Shown here: piece by piece, positions 54,663 to 64,000 of the stretch
Position numbering within the stretch: the stretch's first letter is position 1
Layout: every line of letters starts with the position of its first letter
Origin: Blastobasis lacticolella
Lineage: Eukaryota > Arthropoda > Insecta > Lepidoptera > Blastobasidae
Direction of reading: 5' to 3'
Length of the DNA stretch: 64,000 bases
NCBI GenBank assembly: GCA_905147135.1
Contig: LR990057.1
Span: 1,426,001-1,490,000, forward strand
Notes under the pieces: model-generated
What the model saw: only the letters and a program-made list of their open reading frames with translations
The model's database searches: none
Told to the model about the DNA's origin: nothing
Position numbers and translations under genes: made by a program

Positions 54663-54940
54663 GCTCTAAGGATTGCCAGACTGAAGTGGCAGTGGGCAGG
54701 GCACATAGCTCGAAGAACAGATGGCCGATGGGGCAGTAAAGTTCTCGAGTGGCGACCACGTACCGGTAGACGCAGCGTGGGTAGGCCTCCTACAAGGTGG
54801 ACCGACGACCTGGTAAGGATCGCAGGTACCAGCTGGATGCGGAAAGCACAGGACCGGTCTTTGTGGAGATCTCTGGGGGAGGCCTATGCCCAGCAGTGGG
54901 CGTCTTCTGGCTGATATGATGATGATGATGATGATGAGAG
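54663..54940 (+). pseudogene. LINE L1 (RTE-like) ORF2 C-terminus, intact frame
   Basis: 84 codons open to TGA at 54912-54914: ALRIARLKWQWAGHIARRTD, SVGRPPTRWTDDLVRIAGTS, WMRKAQDRSLWRSLGEAYAQ, QWASSG. This is a common retroelement C terminus. A (TGATGA)n tail follows. It is 5' truncated, so not a functional gene, but undamaged and probably young. Confidence 0.88.
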
Positions 54941-55105
54941 ACGTATGTCTCAAGTATTGTCTCTCAAAGTACTCGAGTAAGATTATTTCCTTTCTTAGCC
55001 CCTTATTCCACAAAAATCGACCGACGAGTCTCCACCGGACAATCGACGAATAACGGGTTAAAAATTGAGAAAACATCTGAACCAACTAACTCAATTACTC
55101 CTTAA

Positions 55106-55340
55106 AATAGACATAGACATAGACATAGACGTAACTTTATTTGGTCCAATAACACATTCAAATACTTAAAACTAACATAATAAATACATATTAGGAAAGC
55201 AGGGCGATGCGTCCTCGGACCAAATTGGACCAGCCTCAGCTTAATGCTATGAATGGCAGCAGCCAAACACAGCGCTGGTTTTCAGACTGACTCATAATAG
55301 AGCTCGATGCGCGCACTACGCGAGCGACGTGCTAACACAG
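55106..55340 (-). mobile_element. LINE 3' tail with (ATAGAC)n
   Basis: (ATAGAC)n at 55106-55130 is followed by GTAACTTTATTTGGTCCAAT, AGCGCTGGTTTTCAGACTGA and CATAATAGAGCTCGATGCGC. A short repeat at one end suggests an inverted non-LTR tail. It shares words with 32830-33225 inverted. Confidence 0.55.
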
Positions 55341-55782
55341 AAATTATTAATTATTAATACCAATATATATAATCTGCTCCTAGATCCGCCACGTCCCAAC
55401 AATAGCTCGAACGCTTTGTTGTACAACTGTAAGCTTATCGGCCAGGAAGTCAAGACATGGCGGCCAACCGGCAAATGGCCTCTTGGGGACCCCTGACACA
55501 GTAATTAATGAGTTAAGAATGGATTATGACGGAATTGCTGATGAGGTTTAGAGTTACAGTACTTAGGCGGTTATTATAATAGTTTTATTGTGCTAACGTC
55601 GTTTAATTGGCAGTTTGCAACGGGTGAGTTTATAATAACTTACTTGAGTAGCTGAAGGTAAATGGTAGGTAATTTCTTTATATTTATTTATTCATACTTT
55701 TGTACAACATTACAGCTTAAAACTAATGCGTTGCACAAATTAGGTTATAAATTACAGCTATTATATACAATATACTTATTAT
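55341..55782. other. Intergenic gap, nothing recognised
   Basis: No supported feature. Confidence 0.35.
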
Positions 55783-56720
55783 TTAGGTAAAATTTTTAGT
55801 AAACATTGCTATTATTGTATGCATATTCAATAAATTATCGGCAAACAGATCGCAGTCTGGTACCTCACGCAATAATTTGTTAAGTTGGATGCGTGCTCTT
55901 ACCACCGAAGAGTTAAAATGGGAAACAGTTCGCACAGACTCCACTTCGATCAATCGGTGACTGCGGGGACGCGTGTGTTTCCTGGGAACCGATAGACAGC
56001 AAACTCGCTCAACCAGGTTGGAACAATCTGATTCGCCTCGTAACAAACGTACTGCAGTCAAAAGTAGATCCAAACTACGTCTTACCTCTAAGGAGTTAAA
56101 ACTCAGAGTTCCTAATAAAAATTTGTTGGGTAAAGAAATGGATAATACCCGTAAGAAGGCTTTTTGCACTTTTTCGAGAAGGAGCTTGTAAATCGTCTCA
56201 TGTGGGCTCCAGACTATGGCAGCGCTTTCAATTTTGCTTCTAACTAGCGAGGTATAAATAAGCTCTATTGCAGAGGGATCAGTAAAATCTCTAGAGTTAC
56301 GAATTACAAAGCCCAGTCGGCGATAACATGCTTTAGCTAGTTCACAAATACCTATGGGTGTTAAAAGTTAATTTGGGGTCAAATAAAACTCCTAGGTCTT
56401 TGACTATTTCTACGCGGGTGATTGGGTCGGATTGAAGTTTGTAAGTAGCTACAATAGGATGCCTAGCTCGTGAGAATGTCATAGTATTGCACTTAGCTAT
56501 GTTGAAGGAAAGGCTATTGTCATTGCTCCATTTCAGAAGTGAATCAATGTCGGCTTGGACTAAAATAATGTCAGAAGCATCTTTAATCTTATGTATTAAT
56601 TTTAGATCATCGGCGTAAAGTAGGCATATAGAGTTTTTAACTGCTGATGGGAGATCATTGATATAGAAATAAGTCAGCCTGTTGTGTCTGATAAATGATG
56701 TAATATACTTCTGTAACAAT
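55783..56720 (-). pseudogene. Non-LTR reverse transcriptase fragment (YADD)
   Basis: Minus-strand frame from about 56719 carries FYINDLPSAVKNSICLLYAD with the catalytic YADD, then LLKWSNDNSLSFNIAKCNTM and IVKDLGVLFDPKLTF. Near 56341 the frame shifts and continues as LIYTSLVRSKIESAAIVWSP and VQKAFLRVLSISLPNKFLLG to a stop at about 55783. The fingers and the first catalytic aspartate are missing upstream (5' truncation). It is an inactive LINE copy. The clade is uncertain. Confidence 0.88.
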
Positions 56721-56954
56721 CTTGTGTACTATAAATGGTTAAATAATAAATAAATAAATAATAATAATAAATGAAGTAGATTTTTTACCATTTTTCTTTA
56801 TTTTCTTCGTGACTTCGATTATTGTTGGCCAATTTCATTAGTAGCCGTCCCAGTTTTGAATACGTAAGCCTCGCGGAGATAACATGAAGATGTTTGCATA
56901 ATACTACATAATGGAAAACTAACGTGATTATATGGGTACCTACTTCACCTATTT

Positions 56955-57075
56955 TAAAAGGTTTCATGCAACATGGACTAAAATCGAGTTTTTCAAGAAA
57001 AGAGTGAAAAGGTTTAAACGGGGTCGGCGGCACGTGATTGTTAGCTTGTCTGTTACCATAGTGGTATTTAAAAAA
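56955..57075 (+). mobile_element. LINE L2 3'-end, diverged
   Basis: CAACATGGACTAAAATCGAG, AGAGTGAAAAGGTTTAAACG, GGGTCGGCGGCACGTGAT and GTGGTATTTAAAAAAA match the L2 tail with deletions. Confidence 0.75.
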
Positions 57076-57772
57076 ATTACTCCAACAATAACTTAAGTCA
57101 CCTTAACAAGGCCGCGTTGATTTATTAGTTTTGGTGAACGTCTGGACTGGGCGGACTGGAAACAGAAAGAATAACATTCTGCGTTTATAACAAGCCTCCT
57201 TTCCATAGGTCTACTCTGTAAGACCGTAGTTCGCATAGTTAGTCTATGCGCGTGTGGGTGCGCGTACAAACCGGAGACTGTCCAAAATCTAAACAGGGTT
57301 GAGGTGCTGAGGTCTGTACAATAACAATATACGGACAGCGCTCAATCAATCAGGCGCCATGTTGGGATGAAGGCCTCTAGAGGCGATCCGTTGTAGTCAC
57401 GTGATGCATTTAGATACTAAATCGCAGTAACACAGCTAGCTTTTAAAACCTACCTAGTTCATTTGGTCAATTTGAATTAGATTAAACTTTGAATTCAGCT
57501 ACTACATTTTCCAGAAAATTACGAATCTCTTCGACTCTTGTCTACTCGTGACCATGACACTGCGTCGAAATATCGGGGTTGTTGATTAAAGGATTTCGGG
57601 GCAGATAAATAACACACAGAGTAAAGTTTATATTTAGCTTTACAACTTGTATTTCATCGAAGGACACGGAAGGAAATAAAGTTCGGGTCCTAGACCACAG
57701 ACTAGAGAGAGAAGGTTGTGTGAGTGTTGCCATCAGGAGATTGGTTTTTGTAGAGGAATTCCATCATCGCGA
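57076..57772. other. Intergenic gap, nothing recognised
   Basis: No supported feature. Confidence 0.4.
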
Positions 57773-58155
57773 AAAGCGTCGGTGGCCGAGCGGTTGAGTA
57801 TCCGACTCGTAAGCAATAGGTACCGGGTTCAAATCACGCTGCGGCCATGTACCAATGACTCTTACGGTGAGGAAAAACATCAGGCGATTGAATTTGTAAC
57901 CATGATCCAATCTGCGGGGCTATTGGCTAACTCAGTTGACAACTGTATTTGACACTAGATAATTCTACACCACGTCATCTACGTTGAAAACTGGCAATAG
58001 CGTCTACCAAATTAGAGTAGTGTCAGATTTTTTTATGTCAAATTCAGTTGTCCACTGAGATAGCTGATAGGCCCTCTGGTCAGTTTCCCCTGGTAGCAGG
58101 GTCACAGAGGTCAGAAGGTAGTCGCTCTACTGTAATTACCTAATCGCCAAATTCT
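57773..58155 (+). mobile_element. SINE-T split by a small MITE
   Basis: Head GTGGCCGAGCGGTTGAGTAT, B box GGTTCAAATCA, short body, then ACCATGATCCAATCTG. The tail resumes at about 58075 (TCTGGTCAGTTTCCCCTGGT, CTGTAATTACCTAATCGCCA). Confidence 0.82.
57917..58074. mobile_element. MITE inserted in SINE-T, 158 bp
   Basis: The left arm GGCTATTGGCTAACTCAGTT, continuing GACAACTGTATTTGACA, pairs with the right arm TGTCAAATTCAGTTGTCCAC and CTGATAGGCC over about 38 bp with several mismatches. The insertion point lies in AATCTG of the SINE tail. Confidence 0.75.
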
Positions 58156-58637
58156 GGACATTTGTGGTGGTGGTGATGGTGAAAATTACAATGTAATTTG
58201 CATTACTGAAGTTTCCACTAAGTGATCAAGACACATTAGCTAATGGTATCCTAAACCGCTTTCCAACAAGTGGATTATCTGACTGAATGCCTGCCAGGGC
58301 AATGACGTTAAATATCTCCAACAGGGCACACATTTTCAGGTACCCATGCAAACTTACGCGATTGACGCAAAAGCGGACATTGTCAATCATACTTACATAC
58401 AAGACAAAAATGTGCCCTATATAAAGAAGTACAACAGTGCGGTACCTACTGTGCCACAAACATAACTGACATAACATAACATAACATGACATAACATAAG
58501 GTGACGGCGTCGTTGATTCTGGCACTGACATGTCATCCCACATTTCATCCCGGAACACACATTACATAATTCAGTGCCGCTATTTTTCCACAGTTCCAGT
58601 TTTGGCCACCGCGACAGAATAAGTTTCTGGCACTGTA
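58156..58637. other. Intergenic gap, ATAAC microsatellite
   Basis: (ATAAC)n-like run at about 58468-58498. No gene is supported. Confidence 0.4.
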
Positions 58638-59054
58638 AAGCGCGCTCCACATGTGGACAGTTCCGCGGGAACACGAGTATGTAGAGGGAGTATTCGTGTA
58701 GTCCCGTGCATGTTTGGCATGTCTCGCCGATTTCATAGACTAAGTAGAGATAGTTTGTTGTCGTCTCAATTCGATCGATTTTATAATTATATTTCTAGCG
58801 CTTTTTCCCGTAACAGGTTCGGGGTACACTTGACCATGATCCACGATATTAGTAGACCAAGTAATTACAGTAGAGAAGCTGCTATCACCTCTGTGACCCT
58901 GTTTACAGTAGATTACCGATATTACACCGATGAATCGATAAAATGTCGCGCGTTTTGACACCACCACATCCCTAACAGGCGAGAATGTAGAGGGTCGACT
59001 AAAGTCCCGGCAAAAGTTTCGCCGGAAGTTTCGGCGAACATGTGGAGCGCGCTT
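58638..59054. mobile_element. Inverted-repeat element holding a SINE-T tail
   Basis: AAGCGCGCTCCACATGT at 58638-58654 and its perfect inverse at 59038-59054. Weaker similarity continues inward (CGGGA, GCCGGAAGTTTCGGCGAA). Bases 58815-58920 (TGACCATGATCCACGATATT, CTCTGTGACCCTGTTTACAG) are an inverted SINE-T tail, so that SINE lies within the element. Confidence 0.65.
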
Positions 59055-60070
59055 AATACACAAAGAGACTCCTCACTCACAATCTAAGTCTGAATCTGAG
59101 ATTAAAGTTTTCGACAATCTTTACAAAACATTATTCTTCTAACCTGAAAATAATTCTCTTTTCATCCTTCCTTATGGTATCTTCATTCTGACATCATTAT
59201 CACACCGAAAACACAATTTCCTAAAAAAACAGTTTCATTTCCACCACCAACAACGGAAAACATCCATTGATCCGCCGCTTTTTATTTCTGGACGAATATT
59301 TTTTTCAAAAAGCGAACCTCTCGTCTCTCTTTTGTTTTCCCGCGTCTTTTGTGGCGTTTACCGCCATATTATTTAGAGCCGCGAGGTTTCATACCTTAAC
59401 CTTTTTTCTGGTAAGTTTTCAAAACGATTAAGAGGAGGGGTAGGTCTTTTAATATTGGCTCGTGATATGGTGCTTGTCTTGCCCTCAGTGGAGTGCCATA
59501 CATTCAGACTAGGCTAGGCAAGATATTTCCGATAAATTCCTCGCAAGCTAGATATCAACTTAGATCATTTTTATACGATGCCGATACCAAGTTTAGGAAT
59601 TTATCCAATAGAGAATACTTTAAACATTATTAAAATACAAGAATTTGCAATATCTTGCATGAATTAAAAGGCTTTCCTTTACATAAATTCGTTATACTTA
59701 TTTGCCAATTAAATTTTCATACAATTTCTAAGGGTCTTAACTCAATAAAAATGTGGAAATAACTTTTAGATTGTGAAATTTTTTTTTGGATACGAGCGTG
59801 TATATAGACAGCCTTGAGGCCAAATAAGCATAGGTGGGGTAGTACCATATACATAGGACAGCTAGTTTCATAAATTAAATTACAATGGATTATTTTGTTC
59901 ATTAAAATAAAAGCACTAAACTTGATTACCGCATAGCGTGAGCTTTCCAATCTAGTTTAGTAATTAATTCACGAAAATGAGCCTTCTAATGTGCCCAAAT
60001 AACAGTTTTAAATGATTAATATTCACTTGTTACCTGTTTTAAGTTAGAAAATATTACACTTAAAATTTTT
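59055..60070. other. Intergenic gap, nothing recognised
   Basis: AT-rich DNA without supported gene or shared repeat. Confidence 0.4.
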
Positions 60071-60079
60071 TTCTATCTT

Positions 60080-60350
60080 TTTTTATGTCATACGGTAGGC
60101 AAACAGGCAAGCGGGCCACCTGATGGAAAGTGGTCACCACTGCCTATAGTTATTAGCAACACTAATAGTATCGCCAATGCGTTGTCCACGTCTATAACAC
60201 GTTGCTCTGGCAGCAAAAAGGCAAATGCCGCTCCACTGCCAAAGCCACGGCTCCCCAAATCCCCACCCCATGGAGCACTGAAAACCTTACTCACCGGCAG
60301 AAACACATTACTATTTAAAAGAGTGTTATTTAGCTGCAATATTCTGTAAG
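60080..60350 (-). mobile_element. LINE L3 3' end
   Basis: Inverted L3: TTTTTTTATGTCATACGGTA, GGCAAACAGGCAAGCGGGCC, CCCACCCCATGGAGCACTGA, CTATTTAAAAGAGTGTTATT. Confidence 0.88.
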
Positions 60351-60466
60351 GTGTGTAATTCTGAAGGGTGGAGGCACTTCCCCAGTCGGGCGGCTCCAAT
60401 TCGAACGAGATACCCCGCTACGCCCTATCTCTCTTGAAACATCTACAAAATCGGTGTCATATATCT

Positions 60467-60727
60467 GTCGCAGCCGAATGGTTAAATTAGCCGGTTAATT
60501 GAATGGCTAGTTTTTTGAGCAATTATTTAATTGAAAATTTGCCAATTGCATGAGATTTTAACGTAATGTTGAAAGAACAGTATTGTCCCGAGCTTACGGA
60601 GCTCCTTCATACATTGTAACAACGCTAACCTTACCACAATAACCTCAAACAATAATAATAGTTAACTTTAGGTTTTAATTCGATTAAGTTAATTTAATGT
60701 TGTGACAATGCATGGAGGAGATCCAAA
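60467..60727. mobile_element. Palindromic MITE family C, copy 3, right arm lost
   Basis: Starts GTCGCAGCCGAATGGTTAAA and has TTGTCCCGAGCTTACGGAGC and the central palindrome with TGTGACAATGCATGGAGGAG, then breaks off before the right terminal repeat. Confidence 0.82.
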
Positions 60728-60774
60728 TGGACTCAAGAAACTCTGTGTTAAATAAAAAATAATAATCAACTAAG

Positions 60775-60955
60775 CGTTAATGTCCAGGTTGAGTCTCGCG
60801 CGCGAGGGCCCGACGGCCGCCCTGACCCTGTACCAGGATTTTGTAGATCAGATAATTACAGTGATCCTGCGACCAGGGGAACCTGACCAAATTGGAGCAT
60901 TTTTACACATTCAGTCTCCTGAATGTGTAGATTTCGTCACGATGTTCAAATCAAA
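60775..60955 (-). mobile_element. SINE-T tail
   Basis: Inverted: AAGCGTTAATGTCCAGGTTG, CTCGCGCGCGAGGGCCCGAC, AGATCAGATAATTACAGTGA, TTTCGTCACGATGTTC. It is followed by (TCAAA)n at 60948-60974. Confidence 0.8.
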
Positions 60956-61152
60956 TCAAATCAAATCAAAATTTCTTTATTGATTAGGACATTAAATATC
61001 TCTTTCAATCGTCAAAAAGGAGGGGGGTTGGAAAGTAGGAAGGAAACACACAGTGACACGCTGAACGCCCTATGGCCGTAGATAACGTATCCCTCGCCAA
61101 CCACGACCGAACCATGCTCGACAATGCCAGGCAGAGCCGGAACGCTATATCA

Positions 61153-61355
61153 TCACTACATAGTATAAAACAAAGTCGCTTTCTCTGTCCCTATGTCCCT
61201 TTGTATGCTTAAATCTTTGAAACTACGCAACGGATTTTGATGCGGTTTTTTTTAATAGATAGAGTGATTCAAGAGGAAGGTTTTTAAGTAAGAAAAAAAG
61301 GGTAGGTAAGGGTAAAATAGGTGTACGCGTACGAAGTCGCGCCGGGTCCACTAGT
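61153..61355 (+). mobile_element. Helitron-like element, complete
   Basis: Starts TCACTACATAGTATAAAACA after A and ends TCGCGCCGGGTCCACTAGT before T, the A|T insertion preference and TC...CTRRT ends of non-autonomous Helitrons. A GC-rich segment lies just before the 3' end. It is 203 bp with no coding capacity. Related copies are at 29307-29467 (-), 37435-37600 (+) and 28113-28245 (-). Confidence 0.75.
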
Positions 61356-61593
61356 TATATTATATAGGTATGTCTAGTGTAATTAAGAAAAGAAAAACCA
61401 CCTAAAACTACAGCAAGAGTAAGCCAGTCCACCAAGGCAGCACCCGTTCACGAGTATAATGCAGGGCCCAGCCATCGTCCAATTCAACCATATTTGAGGG
61501 AAAAGAGCGACCCGGCCCCCACGCCACCGCCAGACAGACTTTTAAGTGAGCGTGCATCACACATGCTGTATGTGGTAGGTAGTCGCTATCACC

Positions 61594-61777
61594 CTACTCT
61601 ATCCTATCCCTTCCCTATCGCTACCTTACCCCTAGCCTATCCTAACATTGCCTTAACCCTACCCTACCACTACCTTAACCCTGACCCTACCACTATCTTA
61701 CCCCTACCCAACCCTTACCGCTATCTTACTCCTACCCTACCCTACCCTACCCCTACTCTAACTACTACCCTACCCCA
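61594..61777. repeat. Degenerate CCCTA-like tract
   Basis: About 180 bp of CCCTACC, CCTTAACCCT, CTATCTTACC variants. The third such tract in the window. Confidence 0.78.
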
Positions 61778-61892
61778 GCGCAGACAGGAGACACCATGTG
61801 TGGGAGAGGAAGGAAAATTAACGCCGCTTCCAAGGTGGTTCTCCGTGGGGGAAAGAAACGGCAAGAAACCCACAGAGCCTACATTAATTCTT

Positions 61893-64000
61893 TTTTTTTT
61901 CAAACATGTCTTATGTACTAATACATTATTTGTCCTATATACTATCTTAAAAGTAAATACCTGTATAGAACAGCAGTTCAGTCCCATGGACTTTTGTCAT
62001 TTACAAATTCAGATATACTATAATAACTTTTTTGACATAATTTGTTTTTTATAGCGACTTTAAATTTATGCAATGGTAAATTCTGAATATCTGTTGGAAC
62101 CTTATTATAAAAGCGTACACATTGACCCACAAATGATTTGTGGACTTTGGCTAGACGACAAGCACCAACAACAAGCTTATCTTTATTTCTCGTATTAATA
62201 TTATGAACATCACTATTCTTCTTAAATAAGTGTAAATTTTTATGAACATACATTAAGTTCTCATATATATATTGTGACGGCATTGTCATTATATCAATAT
62301 TCCTGAATTTATCTCTAAGTGAAGTTCTAGGTCTCAATTGATAAATCGCGCGAATAGCCCTTTTCTGCAATACAAATACATTGTGCCAGTCGGCAGCATG
62401 TCCCCACAGCAGTATGCCATAGGCCATAATACTGTGGAAATAACTAAAATAAACTAATCTTGCTGTAGCCTCGTCAGAAATACCCCGTATTTTCTTTACA
62501 GCATATGCTGCAGAACTTAGTCTTTTCGCCAATTTATCAATGTGAGGACCCCATTGCAATTTATTATCCAGAGTAAAGCCTAAAAATACTGTAGAATCAA
62601 CAAGATTTAAATTTTCGCCTTTTATTTGTACATTAGTGGGCACTGATCTAACATTTGGCAAAGAGAATTTTAAACATTTTGTCTTCTTGCCATTTAGTAA
62701 TAAATTATTAACCGTAAACCAGTTTACCACTTCTGCAATAGCCTTGTTCACGTCTTCATATGTTAATTGTTGTCTTTTTACTTTAAACACTAAAGATGTA
62801 TCGTCCGCGAACAAGACAATTTCATGGGTATCTTTTACAAAGTACGGTAAGTCATTTACATAAACAAGAAACAAAAACGGGCCCAAAATAGATCCCTGGG
62901 GGACACCCATAGAGACAACAGACCCCATAGATCTCTCCCCGTTTACATCAACTTTTTGAATTCTATGACTCAAGTATGAATTTAGCAAGTTCAGGGCCAA
63001 GTCCTTTATTCCATAATGTTGTAATTTCCTGACCAAAATATCATGATTAACGCAATCAAAGGCTTTGGATAAATCACAGAAAACCCCTAAGGCATCACGT
63101 GATTCCTCCCAGGCCCCAAAGATATGTTTAATAAGTTCAACACCAGCATCAGCTGTTGAACGACCGCGAGTAAAACCGAATTGTTTATGATGCAATAGGT
63201 TACTTCCATAAAAATGAGCTTTTAGTTGATTTAATATGATTTTCTCAAATATTTTACTTAGAGTCGGTAAAATTGAAACTGGTCTAAAATTTTGTAGGAT
63301 CCGTTGTGTTACCAGTTTTCAACAATGGAATAACTTTACTGTGCTTCATCAGGTCAGGAAATTCACCATTATCAACACAATTATTAAATATATTCGCTAA
63401 GTGGACAGCAATAACATCAATTACAGAGCTAATAATTTTTACTGACATACCATCAATGTCGGCAGTTGCTTTCATTTTTATGGTTTTAAAAGCCTTAACT
63501 ATATCTTGAGGTGTTGCATGCTCGAACTTAAAATCGATGACACTCTCGGGTACATTTTGCTTTAACAAGGATTCAGCGAGAGCAGGAGACGAATTTAAGG
63601 ATTTCGTAGTTGACACTGGAATGGCTGTAAAAAATTTATTGAACGCCTCCGCAACTTCCGAGTTTTTGGTAACAACATTATCATTTATCTTTAAACTGTA
63701 CTTAGTATCGCGATTTGTTACTTTTCCAGTTTCACTATTTATTATCTGCCATGTGGATTTTACTACATCTGTGCTATTTTTTAGTTTGTTTTTAATGAAA
63801 TTAGATTTAGCTGTAGCACAAACGCGTTTAAATAACTTCGAATAATGTTTAACATACTCAGCAAATTCTACGCTATTATTATACGCCCGTTCTGCATAGA
63901 GCTCATATAATTTATTTCTACTCTTATGTATTCCTGCTGTCGCCCAATCGCTAAACATAAGTTTGCTGTTTACTGCCTTCACCTTTGGTTTGAATATACT
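61893..64000 (-). pseudogene. LINE with reverse transcriptase, runs off the right edge
   Basis: Minus-strand ORF2 of a non-LTR retrotransposon. From 64000 to about 63290 the frame holds the region before the palm (ATADIDGMSVKIISSVIDVI, HSKVIPLLKTGN). One extra A in an A4 run at about 63292 then shifts the frame. It continues from about 63300 with NFRPVS, GFTRGRSTADAG, CDLSKAFDCVNHD (first catalytic aspartate), GVPQGSILGPFLFLVYVNDL and LFADDTSL (catalytic FADD). A C-terminal domain follows to TGA at 61978-61980, then a 75-bp untranslated end and an A tract at 61893-61902. The endonuclease and ORF1 would lie beyond 64000. Apart from the single shift the frame is clean, so the copy is young. It resembles jockey/BS-type elements. 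The clade is not certain. Confidence 0.92.

Noticed and set aside
60088..60399. 103-codon minus-strand frame as a host gene
   Set aside because: It is the LINE L3 3' end, present at least four more times in the window.
61594..61777. An interstitial telomere
   Set aside because: The word order and period are irregular and do not give the insect CCTAA repeat.
61494..62054. 186-codon + strand frame
   Set aside because: Most of it is the CCCTA-like tract followed by the antisense of the LINE tail.

Overview
The window looks like nuclear DNA of a moth or butterfly. It is AT-rich, intron-rich and packed with short interspersed repeats of kinds common in Lepidoptera: a tRNA-headed SINE, 5'-truncated non-LTR retrotransposon 3' ends, foldback MITEs, and Helitron-like elements that start with TC and end with CTAGT. 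The species is not named by the sequence. The order is an inference from these repeats and from the insect-type netrin.

One host gene is clear: the 3' half of a netrin on the + strand. Six GT-AG exons join in one open frame at 6397-6585, 13438-13587, 14734-14796, 16618-16692, 17911-18091 and 19131-19281. They encode laminin-EGF repeats 2 and 3, a short linker and the complete C-terminal netrin (NTR) domain up to a TAG stop. The signal peptide, laminin N domain and first EGF repeat must lie to the left of base 1, so bases 1-6396 are read as intron. After the stop, about 3.2 kb of repeat-free AT-rich DNA runs to AATAAA signals near 22462-22497 and is best read as a long 3' UTR.

The rest, including the roughly 41 kb from 22.56 kb to the right edge, holds no host gene I can support. 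It is a stratified repeat landscape. (a) SINEs: a family with a tRNA-like head (called SINE-T here), a second tRNA-headed family (SINE1), a family ending in GATGATGAT (SINE2) and one 5S-rRNA-like SINE. (b) 3' ends of several LINE families (L1-L4 and others), a broken endonuclease-bearing LINE, a YADD reverse transcriptase fragment, and a nearly complete reverse transcriptase that runs off the right edge. (c) DNA elements: a 1,016-bp hAT-type element with a perfect 8-bp target duplication, a 3.4-kb TA-flanked element with 235-bp inverted repeats, and at least eight MITE families. (d) A 76-bp tandem array and several near-perfect hairpins.

Nested insertions with readable target duplications give a relative order of events. 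A TA-flanked element sits inside a SINE and contains LINE debris. SINE2 copies sit inside SINE-T, SINE1, the 5S-like SINE and a LINE tail. Repeats come within 30-60 bp of two netrin splice acceptors. I found no undescribed enzymatic system. The most unusual structures are the 3.4-kb element with seven internal motif copies per inverted repeat, the 76-bp array closed by an inverted half-unit, and a perfect 50-bp hairpin with a 4-nt loop.
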